A stretch of DNA of 64,000 bases from Niebla homalea (lineage: Eukaryota; Ascomycota; Lecanoromycetes; Lecanorales; Ramalinaceae). The notes under the pieces were generated by a model. The model did no database searches. It saw nothing but the letters and a program-made list of their open reading frames with translations, and was not told the origin of the DNA. This document shows, in pieces, positions 1-10,534 of the stretch. Positions within the stretch are counted from its first letter, which is position 1, and every line of letters starts with the position of its first letter. The DNA lies in the NCBI GenBank assembly GCA_019925105.1, contig JAHGAU010000013.1:930001-994000 (forward strand), written 5' to 3'. The position numbers and the translations under genes were made by a program.

Positions 1-3000
1 GCTCACTTGGTATTCCACTAACATCAGCCAACCTATGCTGCGATCCAGGGACGCCAGCGGCGGCAGCAGCCATGGCGGCTATAGCATGCGAGACACCATC
101 GCGGTGCCTATACCCTCGTGGGCGTTCAGCTAGGCTGATGCGAGGGCGAAGATAGTCGTCGAGCTGTTTCAACGGTGCAATTGCATGGACCGAAAGTGTC
201 TGGTCGCTGTAATTCTTGTGTAATTCGGCTTCATCGTCGCTAACCAAACGCAGTCTTACTTGCTTGGAGAGCATGGAAGAGGGGTTGCTACGGCTATTGT
301 CGAAGGCGTTGTGCGAGACTGTCATGACCTCAAACCGCTCAGCACGACTTAGAAGATCTTGGAGCTTGTGGATGAAGACGCTGAACGGGGTCATCGATGT
401 CGACGCGCCGGTCGAAGGCTTCCCCGACCTCATGAAGATGCGGAGAAAGTCTGATCTTGCCTTTCGCTTGACGTTTCCTGCAAATGGATCAGCCACCGTG
501 ATCGCTCAAACTTGGATGTAGTTACTTACCATCAGCGCTACTCAAGACGTCCAGCAGAATGTCAATCACCTCTGACTGAAGCAATTCAGAACTGGTGACG
601 GTGTTCAAGGCGTCTCCCTTGAAATAGTCGGACAGCTGCGAGAACAAATTATCCCCTTCCTGGTGTCCATGTTTAGTGTAGCAACTGGAAATGGCTTTAG
701 CCAGAGACTGCAGCTTTTTCAATATCTTTGAAGCTTTGTCTTTCATGGACTTTGAACTAGATGTCTCATGGATCTCGAGGAATTTCTTGGCTGTCATGAT
801 GGTGTAATCACGATCCGAAGCCATTGATGATATGTGGTAGTCTTGTTCTGATGTCGAAGATTCGGATGGCGAGGGCGAGTCATCTTCTCGAATCTCCCTC
901 GTCATCTCGTCATCGTCATCATCATCATCGTCATGATCCTGCTCACCACCATTATCATCGTCATCTTCGTCCTCGTCATGTTCATCACGCTCAACTTCCT
1001 GATCCTCATCATGTCCTTGACTATCAACTCCACGGACGTTGTGATGGGCTACAACGAGATCTGTAGCACCCGGGAGCTTGGGTGGCGGTCCGATGACAGG
1101 TTCTGGCTTCGCGGCAGCTGATTTAGGCTCAATCTTGGTAATTTCTTGATCCGCGATCTTCGAGATTTCTGTCATAACACCCTCACGGTAGAACTGATAA
1201 CCATAAATCTTCGCCAGTCGATTCAATAGTAAGTCTGCTGCTTGTAATGCCGACCTGACCAGGGACGGATGGTCTTGCTGTGAAAGGATCGATGCCAAGA
1301 ATGAGGCGTAAGGTACAGTCCGTAGCGAAACCTCCAGGATCTTGCCATCTAGATTCGACAGCATTTTGAGCTGCGCCGTGAGAACCTTTTGCCGCACAGC
1401 GAGATTCACCGTACTCGAAAAGGCGTCCGTCAGGGTCGGGAACATGACAATCGCGAATCTCTTGAGCTCAGCGAAGCAGTCTTGTAAGATCGCTAAGCGT
1501 TGTTGATGCGATGTTGGAGAGTCGATTTTTCGGTAGGGCAAGATATCGTCATCAAAGAGCATTGGTGGGGGTAGGGCGTCCGCGATGGAGAGACGTTCCT
1601 TTTGCACGGGAGGTAGTAATTCGCAAATGACATTCAATGTCTCGGAAATTTGCTCTCTGGGTCGATGGATTAGGGTCTGCATGATCAGGATACTGTCAAT
1701 CTGGGAGGTCATGTCTTCAAGGCCGCTTGGAGGAGACACCCCGGTCAGGATTTGGTAAAGCGTATCAACAACCTCCATCTTGAGCAGTGCAGCCGAGAGC
1801 TTTGGACTAGCCTGAGCAGTGATCGTGAGGACCCTCAAGAATTGTGTGTGAATGCTCGGCCCAATCAGATTGGTGGTCCCTGGCTGCAAGAGACGCCTGA
1901 TGGCTTTCAACAACTCCACGCTTACGAGACTTTCGAGCTTGTCGTAATCGTTTCGAAAGCTCTCCACGATCCTGCACACACAGATTGATCCTTGCTCGAC
2001 CACCTTCTGGTCGTATGTTTTGGAGAGCACGTCTAGGAGTGTTGGCATCACTCCTTTGACCACGTCGTATGAGTCATGAGCTATACCTTTGCAGCAATTT
2101 GCAGCCGTAGTGACCGCAGTCCTCTGAGTACTCGTGGCGAAGAAGTCCAAAAAATTCAAGCAAGCACTGAGGCCCCCTTCCCGTACAATCGAAGAAGGGA
2201 ACTCGACAGATATCTTTTCCAGCGTGCTGAGAGACTGCTCTGCGAGATCAATAAAGTCAATCATTAGAAGCTTTTGACACAATTCAGCGACTGCTCCACT
2301 GTACACGACAACAGCTGTGGATGTTGGAAGCGCCTCCATCATGTTCGCAATGCAACGGCAAGCAAGTAGCATCATCTCTGGATTTTGGTCTCCGAATTCA
2401 TTACCCCGCATCAGAGGAATTAGCTCCTTGATGAATTGATCAGGCGAGAAGTGGCCCGACAGGTTGTCCTCGTTGGAGATCAAGAGTAACTCGGAAAGGT
2501 CTGTCAGGGCGATCAACTGGACAGAGGGATTGTCCTTCTGTTTGAGATTGCTCAAGATGTCCCTGAGTCGCTGAGAGACTCCAGACACGTATCCGCTCAA
2601 CTGACGAAGAGTCTCAGACATGCTGGCGTGACCCCGTGCTCCACCAAGCAGACTGCTCCTGAAGGAATCACCGAATCCGTCGTCCTCATCCTCTTCATAT
2701 GGACGTCGACGACTCGAGGATTCCTCTTCGCTGGTTGACCCTTGTCTCTCGGGCTCAGTGACGGCCTTTGGTCTGGGTTTGGGCGTTTCTATCTCGCTCT
2801 TGACGGGTGTCTCCTCGGACTTCTTATTCAGCTTCTTTGAGCGTTTGGATGACGAGGATGCAGGCTGGGGAGTGATGTCTAAGTCTTGACCACCCTTCTT
2901 GCTTCGACTCGACTTCCGCTTCGAGGTCTCTGGTACACTGGACGAGGCTTTCCCATTGCTGGCATCTTCAGGGGATGATGGCCTGTACCAGGATTAGTCT

Positions 3001-3344
3001 TGGTCTATCGGAGAAGTGATTGAAAGATCGAACCCTGGCTTGGCCATGGAAACGGACGTCCTAGCGGTCTTTGGACGTTTCGTCTTGTTCTGCTCGGCTG
3101 GAGTCCCACCACGCAGCCTGGGCCTCTTCGGAGCGTTCTCTGATGGGGCAGTGGGGCGGGTGTGAGAGATGGAAGAAGGGTCTTCTGGGGTCTGGTCGGT
3201 ATCAGATGGTGCTTTGCGTTTTCGGGATCTCGTTGGTGTGGACTGCGGGGGCCCAGTGCTGGCAGCGGCAGCGGCAGAGGGAGTAGAGGGTGGAGGAGGA
3301 TCAGCCGCACGCCTCGTTGCAGAACGAGTCACCCTGGGAGACAT
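1..3344 (-). CDS. ufd4: HECT-type E3 ubiquitin ligase, UFD4/TRIP12 family (3' part cut by window edge)
   Basis: N-terminal part of a ubiquitin-fusion-degradation type E3 ligase; the C-terminal HECT domain lies beyond the left edge. Translation starts at 3344 (MSPRVTRSATRR) in a basic, Pro/Ala/Ser-rich disordered head, followed by Lys/Ser-rich segments and an armadillo-like alpha-helical region (about 2620-1130). A very acidic Asp/Glu run follows near 900-990. The exon at about 478-1 continues with MTVSHNAFD and LSVHAIAPLKQLDDYLRPR, typical of the UFD4 region before HECT. Two introns are inferred. One (~2981-3033) removes an in-frame TAA at 2994-2996 that sits in a branch-point-like GACTAAT, with acceptor ACAG; its donor is uncertain. 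The second (~479-532) has donor GTAAGT and acceptor TTTGCAG. Known role of the family: polyubiquitination of N-terminal ubiquitin fusions and other substrates in nucleus/cytosol. Family call is confident; exact first donor is not. Confidence 0.88.
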
Positions 3345-4460
3345 GAGAATCTAGTATGGGAAGTCTGTGAATGATGCAGAATGATGAGGTTGAGATAATT
3401 GAGGTGCATTTGCCGTGTCGATGATGGAGCAAGTAATACTGGAGCAAGCAGTACTAGTGTTGGGATCTGGGGTGGTTGGGCCGCTATCCAGGGAGCTCAG
3501 ACAAGCCCCACGATGAATGACAAACGAGGTTGAAGTATTAAGAGACAAGAGTAAAATACCTGGACGATGTGTGACAAGATTGAGTGTTGTGAAGTTCTGT
3601 ATCGAGCTTTGAGGAAGGAGCTAGGGCCATACGGTATCACCCTCCATAGGCGTGTGTTCCCACGTCTGAATTGGGTTGGACGGTATGAATCAAGCACTTC
3701 CGAGGGTCAAATGTGCCCCTCTTCATGCGATCAGGCGGTTACTGGGGGGATCATATAATCATAAAATGACGATAAGTGGTGTCAATAATTACACATGGAG
3801 TGTTTCGCATTGATGCACAAAAGATGGAATATAATCGTTAATGAATTGCACACGCGGAAGATTACAGTGCAAATGACAGATCCGATTCCACCTTCTTTGC
3901 CAAGCCCGAGTTGCACCTTTATTTCCGCCTGGGTGTCCGCCCTCTGCTCCGGCGAATTGATATTCCTAGTATTTATGCAGGATTGCGTGCATCTGCGTGG
4001 AGTCAAGAGTCCAGTAGTGGAGCAGCATCCATTATTCCTGTCACTGTCACCCTGTGACCTACTCTATGACCATCCAGTATTCTCATCGGACTTTTTCTGA
4101 AACCTCGCTTGACGCTCCTTGTCCGAGAATTCGCATTGAAAGCTCAATGAAATCTTGGTGACACTTTACGACTCATCAATTCAGCCTCCCGTGGATTAGC
4201 AGAGCCAACCCCCAAGCTCCCGAACGAGCATATTGTGGAGGCCACCGGCGATGCTACATGCAGTAGGCAAACTTTGCCTTATTTCTCTAAAGACCTAGGA
4301 GCTGCACTCCTTTCCATTCTATTGCTCTTATGATTCGTAATTCTACTATTCAGAAGGATATCTCGTCTTCAGAAATTATCATTCTGTGCGTGTGAATTAA
4401 AGGCAAGGGGCTGCGGCTCGGTCTTTCAACAACCTTTTCAATCACATAGCGATTTGAGAC
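3345..4460. other. Intergenic region between divergent ufd4 and NMN adenylyltransferase genes
   Basis: About 1.1 kb between two divergently transcribed genes, so it should hold both promoters. Short open frames here overlap each other on both strands and show no recognisable protein. I see no repeat or RNA gene. Confidence 0.5.
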
Positions 4461-5623
4461 ATGGCCAACAACGGCTCCACCACCCCGAATCGCGCTCATC
4501 ATGGGTTGAGCCCAGATCCAGCTGATGCATCGGACTTCAATGACACAATGTCCACCAGCCTAGAGACTTACTCCTTCCCGCACCGCAAACTCAGTCAGAA
4601 ACTTACAGATTCAACCAAAACGCCATTAGTGCTTGTCGCATGTGGTTCTTTCAGCCCGCCAACATACCTGCACCTTCGCATGTTCGAAATCGCCGCCGAC
4701 TATGTCAGAGAGAACACCAACTTCGAGATTGTTGGGGGTTACATGTCGCCTGTCAACTCCAACTACAAGAAGGAAGGTCTCGAAAAGGCTGACATGCGAG
4801 TCAAGATGTGCATGCTTGCGACTGTGGGTCACGATTGGCTGTCCGTAGATGACTGGGAGGGACTTGCGCCCTCTTATGTACCCACCGCTCAAGTGCTCGA
4901 TCATTTCGATGCCGAGTTGAAAAAGATTGGTGGTGTGGAGACTGAAGACGGCAAGAAGAAGCCAGTACGAGTGGCACTTCTTGCCGGCGCCGATCTGATA
5001 TCCACCTTTGCTACCCCCGGCGTGTGGTCTCCCCAGGATCTGGAACACATCCTAGGTGGGTCAATCATGTCGAAAGTCATCGGTCTTATTTGGGGCTTAC
5101 AGATTCCTGTAGGGAGATATGGCTGCTTCATCTTGGAACGAATGGGAGTCAATATCGACGAGAGCCTGGAGAATCTTGATCGATGGATCTCCAACATCTG
5201 GTTCATCAATCAACCAATCACGAATGATGTAAAGCATTTCTCTTTGTCGCCATTGGTCGATCATACTGATACCCTGGCAGGTCTCAAGCACCAAAATCCG
5301 GCTTTTCCTGAGGAAAGCCATGAGTATTAGATGTAAGTCAGGTCTCCAGTGGGCCTTCAGTCTGTGTTACTCGCACAACACCTCAATACTGTCAGAATAA
5401 TGTCTGCTAACACATTGCCGAAGACTTGATACCCACCTCTGTAATCAATTTCATTTATGAGAATGAGCTGTACAACGTCAAGCTTCCAGCAAACGGACAT
5501 GAGAGAAACCCGTCCGGCTCAAGAAAGCCGACACCACTTCCTAGTCCACGGATCGACGGTGCGACCGAGCCGGTCAATGGTACAGATGGACATGTGGATG
5601 GTCCTACGCAGGGAACGGAATGA
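4461..5623 (+). CDS. NMA1: Nicotinamide/nicotinate mononucleotide adenylyltransferase (NMNAT)
   Basis: Converts NMN or NaMN plus ATP to NAD or deamido-NAD, the common last nucleotidyl-transfer step of NAD synthesis. Four exons fit: 4461-5055, 5113-5228, 5281-5332 and 5424-5623; the introns (57, 52 and 91 nt) begin GTGGGT, GTAAAG and GTAAGT and contain branch-like TACTGAT and TGCTAAC. The joined frame is 320 aa. Visible motifs: GSFSPPTYLHLRMFE (the nucleotidyltransferase GxFxPxTxxH signature), MSPVNSNYKKEGL, the adenine-side segment around LLAGADLISTF, RYGCFILERMG, and SSTKIRLFLR (the ISTxxR motif) in the small third exon, then YLIPTSVINFIYENELY. The first ~50 residues are a fungal-type disordered leader. 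A single-exon reading would stop at 5330 and lose the SSTxxR motif, so the spliced model is preferred. Confidence 0.95.
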
Positions 5624-5964
5624 TGATCTTGATTGGACAATTCGACTTTGAATTAGTGATGCCCTTGATTTCGTAGATAGATTTGGAAACACTTCCAACG
5701 AATCAACTGTACGAATATAAGTGCTCTTGGATGTTTGAAGATTGGTACAGACGGGCCTACCGCCAACGATTGTACTAGTTAAAGAAGTTCTACAAGTCTA
5801 CCCACAAAGGCGTAAAAGCTAGGGGTAGCGGTAGCGCTATCGCGGGTATGAACGTCAAGTCCGAGGTCCTAACATTTTCGCAAACTTATTTCGGTCTTCG
5901 TGTCCCTTTCAGAAGCGTCCTCATGTAATACTGCTACTTTTGGGAACTGCAGCCTGTATACACC
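5624..5964. other. Short intergenic region
   Basis: 340 bases between the 3' end of the NMNAT gene and the start of the RG-rich protein gene on the same strand. Contains a short imperfect palindrome-like GGTAGCGGTAGCGCTATCGCGG near 5822; nothing else stands out. Confidence 0.4.
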
Positions 5965-7154
5965 ATGGACGAGTTCGCGCAGACCCGCGGTGCGGACGAC
6001 CTCTTCGATGACGACTTCACCCCACTCGAAGATCCCTCACCACAAGATAATCATCCTGTCTCCGAAAACCTCCACGGGTCAGCCCCTCACGAACCCTATC
6101 CAACATCGCAAGCTCCAGATACTGCACCTAGCAACTCTCACCAAGTCACCACCCAATACCAACAACCACAACAAGAACATCGACACCACCAACAAAAACA
6201 ACAACAAAAACAACAACAACCATCACCGCCCTGCACCTCCCCCCACCACCCACAGCAGCCGAACCCCCCATCACCTTCCCGTCCTCCACTCAAGCTGCAG
6301 CAACCTCAACCCAGAGTCACGACACCGACACCACCACCGATCTCGCCACCACTACCGCCACCGCCACCGCCGCCGCCTCAACCCCCATCCCCCCGACCCC
6401 ACCATCCCAACCCGTCCGCGGCCCCCGCCACCTCTCCGGCGGCCCCCCCACCCCGCGCCTCACCGAGGCCGAGCTCTCCGCCAAACTCGCCGCCGCGCGG
6501 CTGAACTCGTCGCGGCGCGCCGAAGCGCACGCGCGCGCCGAGGCGGACGAAGCCAGTTTCCTGCAGCGGGAGGCGCGGGCGGGCGAGCGGCGGAGGGAGG
6601 AGGGCCGGAATCGGCGGGTGATGGATCTGGAGCGGGAGAGGAATCGGATGAGGAAGTTGGAGGTGGGGCGGAAGGGGGGGAGGGAGTGGGATGAGGGGAA
6701 GGAGGAGGAACAGCAGCAGCTGCTGCTGGTGCAGGGAGGGGGGAGGGGGAGGGGCGGGTTCAGGGGCGTTAATGGCGGGGTTGTGCAGGGGAGGGGACGG
6801 GGTGGGGGGTCGTTGTTTCAGGAGCGAGGGGCGGAGGAGGGTGTTGGTGCGGATGGGTATGGTTATGATGGGCTTGAAGGGCGGGGGAGGGGGAGGGGAC
6901 GGGGGAGGGGGAGTAGAGGAGGAGGAGGAGGAGGATTGGGGAGGGGCAGGGGCGGGTTTCAGCCTGGGCAGAGTCAGAAGGCTGAGCAGAGGGTGCCGGA
7001 TCCGCAGACGGATTTTCCGGCGTTGCCGAGTGCACCGAAGGTGAATGGCCAGCAGCCAGGACCTCCAGATACGGTCAAGGAATCGGTGGAGGCTAAGACG
7101 GAGCAACCAAGCTGGGACGATCAAGTGGCTGAATCAGCTGGAGGAGAGCGGTAG
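5965..7154 (+). CDS. RG/RGG-rich, likely RNA-associated protein of unknown function
   Basis: Starts MDEFAQTRGADDLFDDDF, then runs through a Pro/Thr/Gln-rich segment, a charged alpha-helical block (LTEAELSAKLAAARLN, then RRAEAHARAEADEASFLQRE and MDLERERNRMRKLE), a long Gly/Arg (RGRGR, GGRGR) tract, and an end with the motif TDFPALPS. The 5' frame and the main frame are offset, so an intron is needed near 6078-6145. Donor GTCAGC at 6078 with acceptor CACCAAG at 6145 (68 nt) keeps the frame and gives 373 aa; an alternative acceptor at 6118 (41 nt) also keeps frame. RG-rich tails commonly bind RNA, but I do not recognise a named family. Convergent with luc7, 90 bp away. The long GC/low-complexity run makes the exact N-terminal third uncertain. 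Confidence 0.68.
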
Positions 7155-7244
7155 ACACCTAATCAAATCTGATATTTCTATTACGAAAATGCCTTCCAAC
7201 GCCTCGCTCTAAAGTATTGCATCATTCTGTGTCCTAAGCAATCG

Positions 7245-8211
7245 TCACCACCGCCCTCTTCCTCTAAAGCCGCCGCCACCCCTCCCACCATATCCTCCAC
7301 CACCACCACCACCACCACCACCTCTATATCCGCCTCTCCCTCCATACCCTCCTTTATCACCCCACCCCTCATCCCTTCCCTGGCCCCTCTCACCCATACT
7401 CTCCTCCACCCTAGGTGGCGGCTTTCCCTTCAACTCCTTCTGCAACGCCTCGGCCGTCCTCCTCATCTGCGCATACCCCAAATGCATCTTCCCATAAAAG
7501 TGATCCGCCAACCGGCGATCATTATCCAGCCGACTCAGATACGCTCCACACACATCACAGACCTGCAACTTCTGATGGCCGGACGGCCCCGAGTGCTCCG
7601 ACAGCGCCTTCAACTCCCGCTCCTTCTCCTCCTTGGCCGCCTTGGCGACGCGGATCTTGTGGTGCTCGGCCACGGCGAGGGAGATGCTGGCGGTGTCGCC
7701 GAGGACGGCGATCTCGAGCAGGCCCGTGTTGATGGAGTGGGTGAGGTCGGCGATCTGCTTGAGCAGCTCGTTGGTCTGGCGGATCTCGTCGGGGGTCTTC
7801 TCGAGCCGGCGCTGGGCCCCGTCGATCCGCCGGTTGCAGTCGTCGATGTAGCGGCCGATGTCGCGCATGTAGTCGTACTCGAAGCCGAGCTTGGCCTTGT
7901 CGGCCCCGTCCTTGGATTCGTACTCGCTCTTGAGGGGTTCGCTGTGCACTTTGGGGCAGAGGCCGAGGTCTTGCTTGGTGTTGGTGAAGAGGTCGTGCGG
8001 GCAGGTGCCGACGAGGTAGGAGCGGCAGACTTTGGGGTCCGAGAGGGAGAGCTGGGCGTTGCGGGAGGATTGGCCGGCGCCCATGAGCTGCTCTGTTGAG
8101 GAATCAAGTCAGCATACATTGCTCTTCAGTGTGGGGTTTTGGCTGGTGAGGCGGCTGGAGCAAGCGAAGCAAGTGGAACTTACCGAGCAGCTTTCTCTGT
8201 TCGGCTGCCAT
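7245..8211 (-). CDS. luc7: LUC7 domain protein, U1 snRNP component
   Basis: LUC7 family proteins sit in U1 snRNP and influence 5' splice-site choice. Exon 1 is only 28 nt (8211-8184, MAAEQRKLL), followed by a 91-nt intron (8093-8183; donor GTAAGT, acceptor CAACAG) and a long exon 8092-7245; joined protein 291 aa starting MAAEQRKLLEQLMGAGQ, the classical LUC7 N-terminus. A CCCH-type finger is visible from VCRSYLVGTCPHDLF to LGLCPKVHSE, a helical region (residues ~70-190), then a C2H2-type finger CDVCGAYLSRLDNDRRLADH..GKMH. The C-terminus is a Gly/Arg-rich tail (GGYGGRGG, FRGRGRW), in place of the RS tail of animal LUC7-like proteins. A start at the internal Met at 8084 would delete the conserved N-terminus. 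Confidence 0.95.
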
Positions 8212-8856
8212 GGTTAATTGTTGTATCACCCTTCTGACTCCAATATCAGGGAAGACAGGCGTAAGGACGCTCCTCTCAATTTCACTTTCGAAAGCATGCG
8301 GAACGCCAAGACTGCTGAGTCATCCAACATCTTGCCCTTTTTCACCAACACTGCTTTTGTACGGAGTAGATGACACAGTGATTAAGAGCGAGAGTGCGTT
8401 TCAAAGCCTGTCCAGATGTTTCATGGTCTAAGGTAGCTCATCAATCCTTCTCAACCCTCAATAGTCGTCAACGACTCTCAATAATGCTTGGTACAACTCC
8501 AAAGATTTCAACAGATCTCAACAGATTCCAGCAGTTTTCCAGATTTCTCAACAGGGCTTCGTGGGCCTCAACATGTGCTCCGTATTTCAACGATGGAGTA
8601 TCTACCTTTTTCCTAGATAAGCTAGCCTGATATCAACGCGCATTCTTACGTGTCATTCGGAAAATCGACATCTTACAAAGTTAATTGAGGTTTGATTTTG
8701 AGCTCTCCCCTATCTTGGAATTTAGCTCAACAACCTTGATTCTTCCCGTATGTCCGCATGGGTAGATCGTTGCTACTTCTAAACAAACGCTACATTCGGT
8801 CATCATGGCCCAGGAATGCTTCTTGCATTGTATCCAAGCAAATTTGGCCATCTCCC
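8212..8856. other. Intergenic region upstream of luc7
   Basis: 645 bases upstream of luc7 and downstream of the metallo-hydrolase gene. About 8440-8590 is rich in short repeated CAACA/TCTCAACAG words; nothing coding is convincing. Confidence 0.4.
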
Positions 8857-9834
8857 CTATCCCAATGAGTGATGTCTTCTCGCTTCTCGAGCCAGTCTGA
8901 TGGGCGCCTCAACAGAAAATTGTGGTGCCCCGTCCTCTTTCCAAGTGGCATAGACTTCTCCCCTCTTGGTTTCTTCCTTGATTATTGGCACTCTTCCGGC
9001 GAGAATTCTACTGAAAAGCTTTTTCACCTCAACAAGCATCACCATTGCGCTAGCATCGGAGGTAACATGTCCACACCCAACCCTGATAGCTGCTTTGTCA
9101 TGCTCTCTCTCATTCTCGTTTTCAACAAATTCTAGAAGCTTGTCAAGCGACTGGAGATAATCTATCCAACTCCCCTCACCGGGAAAGAGAATCGCTTGCT
9201 CGTATGAGCCATCCTGCGCCACGCGCTGATAGAACGAATCTCCGACATAAAGATGACGTTCGCTGGCATCGTACCAGGCCAATTCATCGGGTGTATGGCC
9301 TGGTGTGTGGAGGATCTGAATGTCCAACGGATGCCCCTTGTAAATCAGCTTCTGCCCGTCCGAGGCCCATGTCGAAACGCTGAAGTTTGGCGCTGGAATG
9401 TTTTTGAACTTGCAGAGTGAGTGCTCAGCAAAGTCTTCCTCCAAAAATTTCCGATCGTGAGATGAAGCCAACACTGTTGGATTGCTGCTCTCAAAGGACG
9501 GCAGGCCGAGGATGTGATCATAATGGCAGTGAGTACAGATGATGAGATAGGGTTTAGATGAAGTTCCGTCCGGCGGCCGAGGGTTGAGTGGCCTCCCACC
9601 GTTATCAGGAATGGCCGCAGTCTCTATGAAATCCTTGAGACTGACAGCCTCTGGTGTCTTCGTGTGTTTGTCTGGACCACCGCAACCTGTATCGGACATG
9701 ACGATGAGCGACGGATCGGTATAAATCTTGACGTAGATGAATGGATGTTCGTCATACTTGTCGTTCTCTTGGATGACAAAGGTAGTGCTGTTTACTCGAG
9801 AACCTTTAAAGTAGGGAGAAGCTTCATGACCCAT
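8857..9834 (-). CDS. Metallo-beta-lactamase-fold hydrolase
   Basis: Single-exon frame of 325 aa. Zinc-ligand signatures are all present: HCHYDH (HxHxDH motif 1), a later HTPGH, GDSFYQ (bridging Asp), and GCGHV near the C-terminal part. The segment SDTGCGG upstream of the motif is the usual strand preceding the active site. Family members hydrolyse thioesters, lactones, phosphodiesters or glutathione conjugates; the sequence alone does not tell which. No signal peptide or membrane segment is evident, so a cytosolic enzyme is likely. The start MGHEASPYFKGS is the first Met of an uninterrupted frame. Confidence 0.9.
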   Translation of the reverse strand: MGHEASPYFKGSRVNSTTFVIQENDKYDEHPFIYVKIYTDPSLIVMSDTGCGGPDKHTKTPEAVSLKDFIETAAIPDNGGRPLNPRPPDGTSSKPYLIICTHCHYDHILGLPSFESSNPTVLASSHDRKFLEEDFAEHSLCKFKNIPAPNFSVSTWASDGQKLIYKGHPLDIQILHTPGHTPDELAWYDASERHLYVGDSFYQRVAQDGSYEQAILFPGEGSWIDYLQSLDKLLEFVENENEREHDKAAIRVGCGHVTSDASAMVMLVEVKKLFSRILAGRVPIIKEETKRGEVYATWKEDGAPQFSVEAPIRLAREARRHHSLG

Positions 9835-10534
9835 TTCGTAATGCGTCCTTCAAGATTGGATGCAATGTATAAGGAGAGGGTGATGAACTGCTCCAATGCT
9901 ACACAAGGCTTCAGACAGATCAAAGAAGATATTTGAAACAGACTTGGACCACAGGCTACCCCGATCTCACAAAATTGGTTAACTAGGAAAGAGAAGACGG
10001 AGCGCGTCGTCAATGTCTCATTAGCGGAAATTGCAAGGTGACCACGCACGCTTTCATCTGTCCGCGTTTGAAGTAAATTAGCATTAACGTGACTCCTATA
10101 TTGCTGAATTTTACATATACTGAAGATGATGGAGACTGTTGTCGAACCAAGCCTAAGTGGCTAGATCAACGCACACTCTCAATCGTTCGATACATTGACA
10201 TGACGTCAGAAGTTTCACGCTTCTGTATCGCCGCTCCAATTTGCTTGTCCAGTACTTATGCTCATCCTTATCGGGCCAGCAGAAACATAGAGCCTTTTAG
10301 TCCTTGCTATGATCTTCTCGCATGCTCATTCTACCGCAAGAGTGCATATGTCACTACAGCTATTCCCACGGTAAGAGTCAATTGAAGATATGCCGAGGAA
10401 CTTTCCCCGCGTCCCCGCAAAAAGACCACACTTGGTACGAATGATCTGCATCGTGCCATGTACTTGATCTCATCTTTCAATGCTGCTCGGTGACTTTCCT
10501 CGTATTTCCTCGTACATTCACACACGAAGCCATC
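9835..10534. other. Divergent intergenic region
   Basis: 700 bases between the start of the metallo-hydrolase gene (minus strand) and the alcohol dehydrogenase gene (plus strand), so likely both promoters. A CRE-like TGACGTCA lies near 10200. No convincing coding region. Confidence 0.4.

Noticed and set aside
2994..2996. In-frame TAA that would separate the ufd4 head (2994-3344) from the main frame
   Set aside because: The stop sits in a branch-point-like GACTAAT 13 nt before an ACAG acceptor, so it is best explained as intronic rather than as a gene boundary or lesion.
10376..10534. Upstream ATG at 10490 as the start of the alcohol dehydrogenase
   Set aside because: The added 15 residues look like leader sequence; the second ATG at 10535 has better context and begins a good mitochondrial presequence. 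Not fully excluded.
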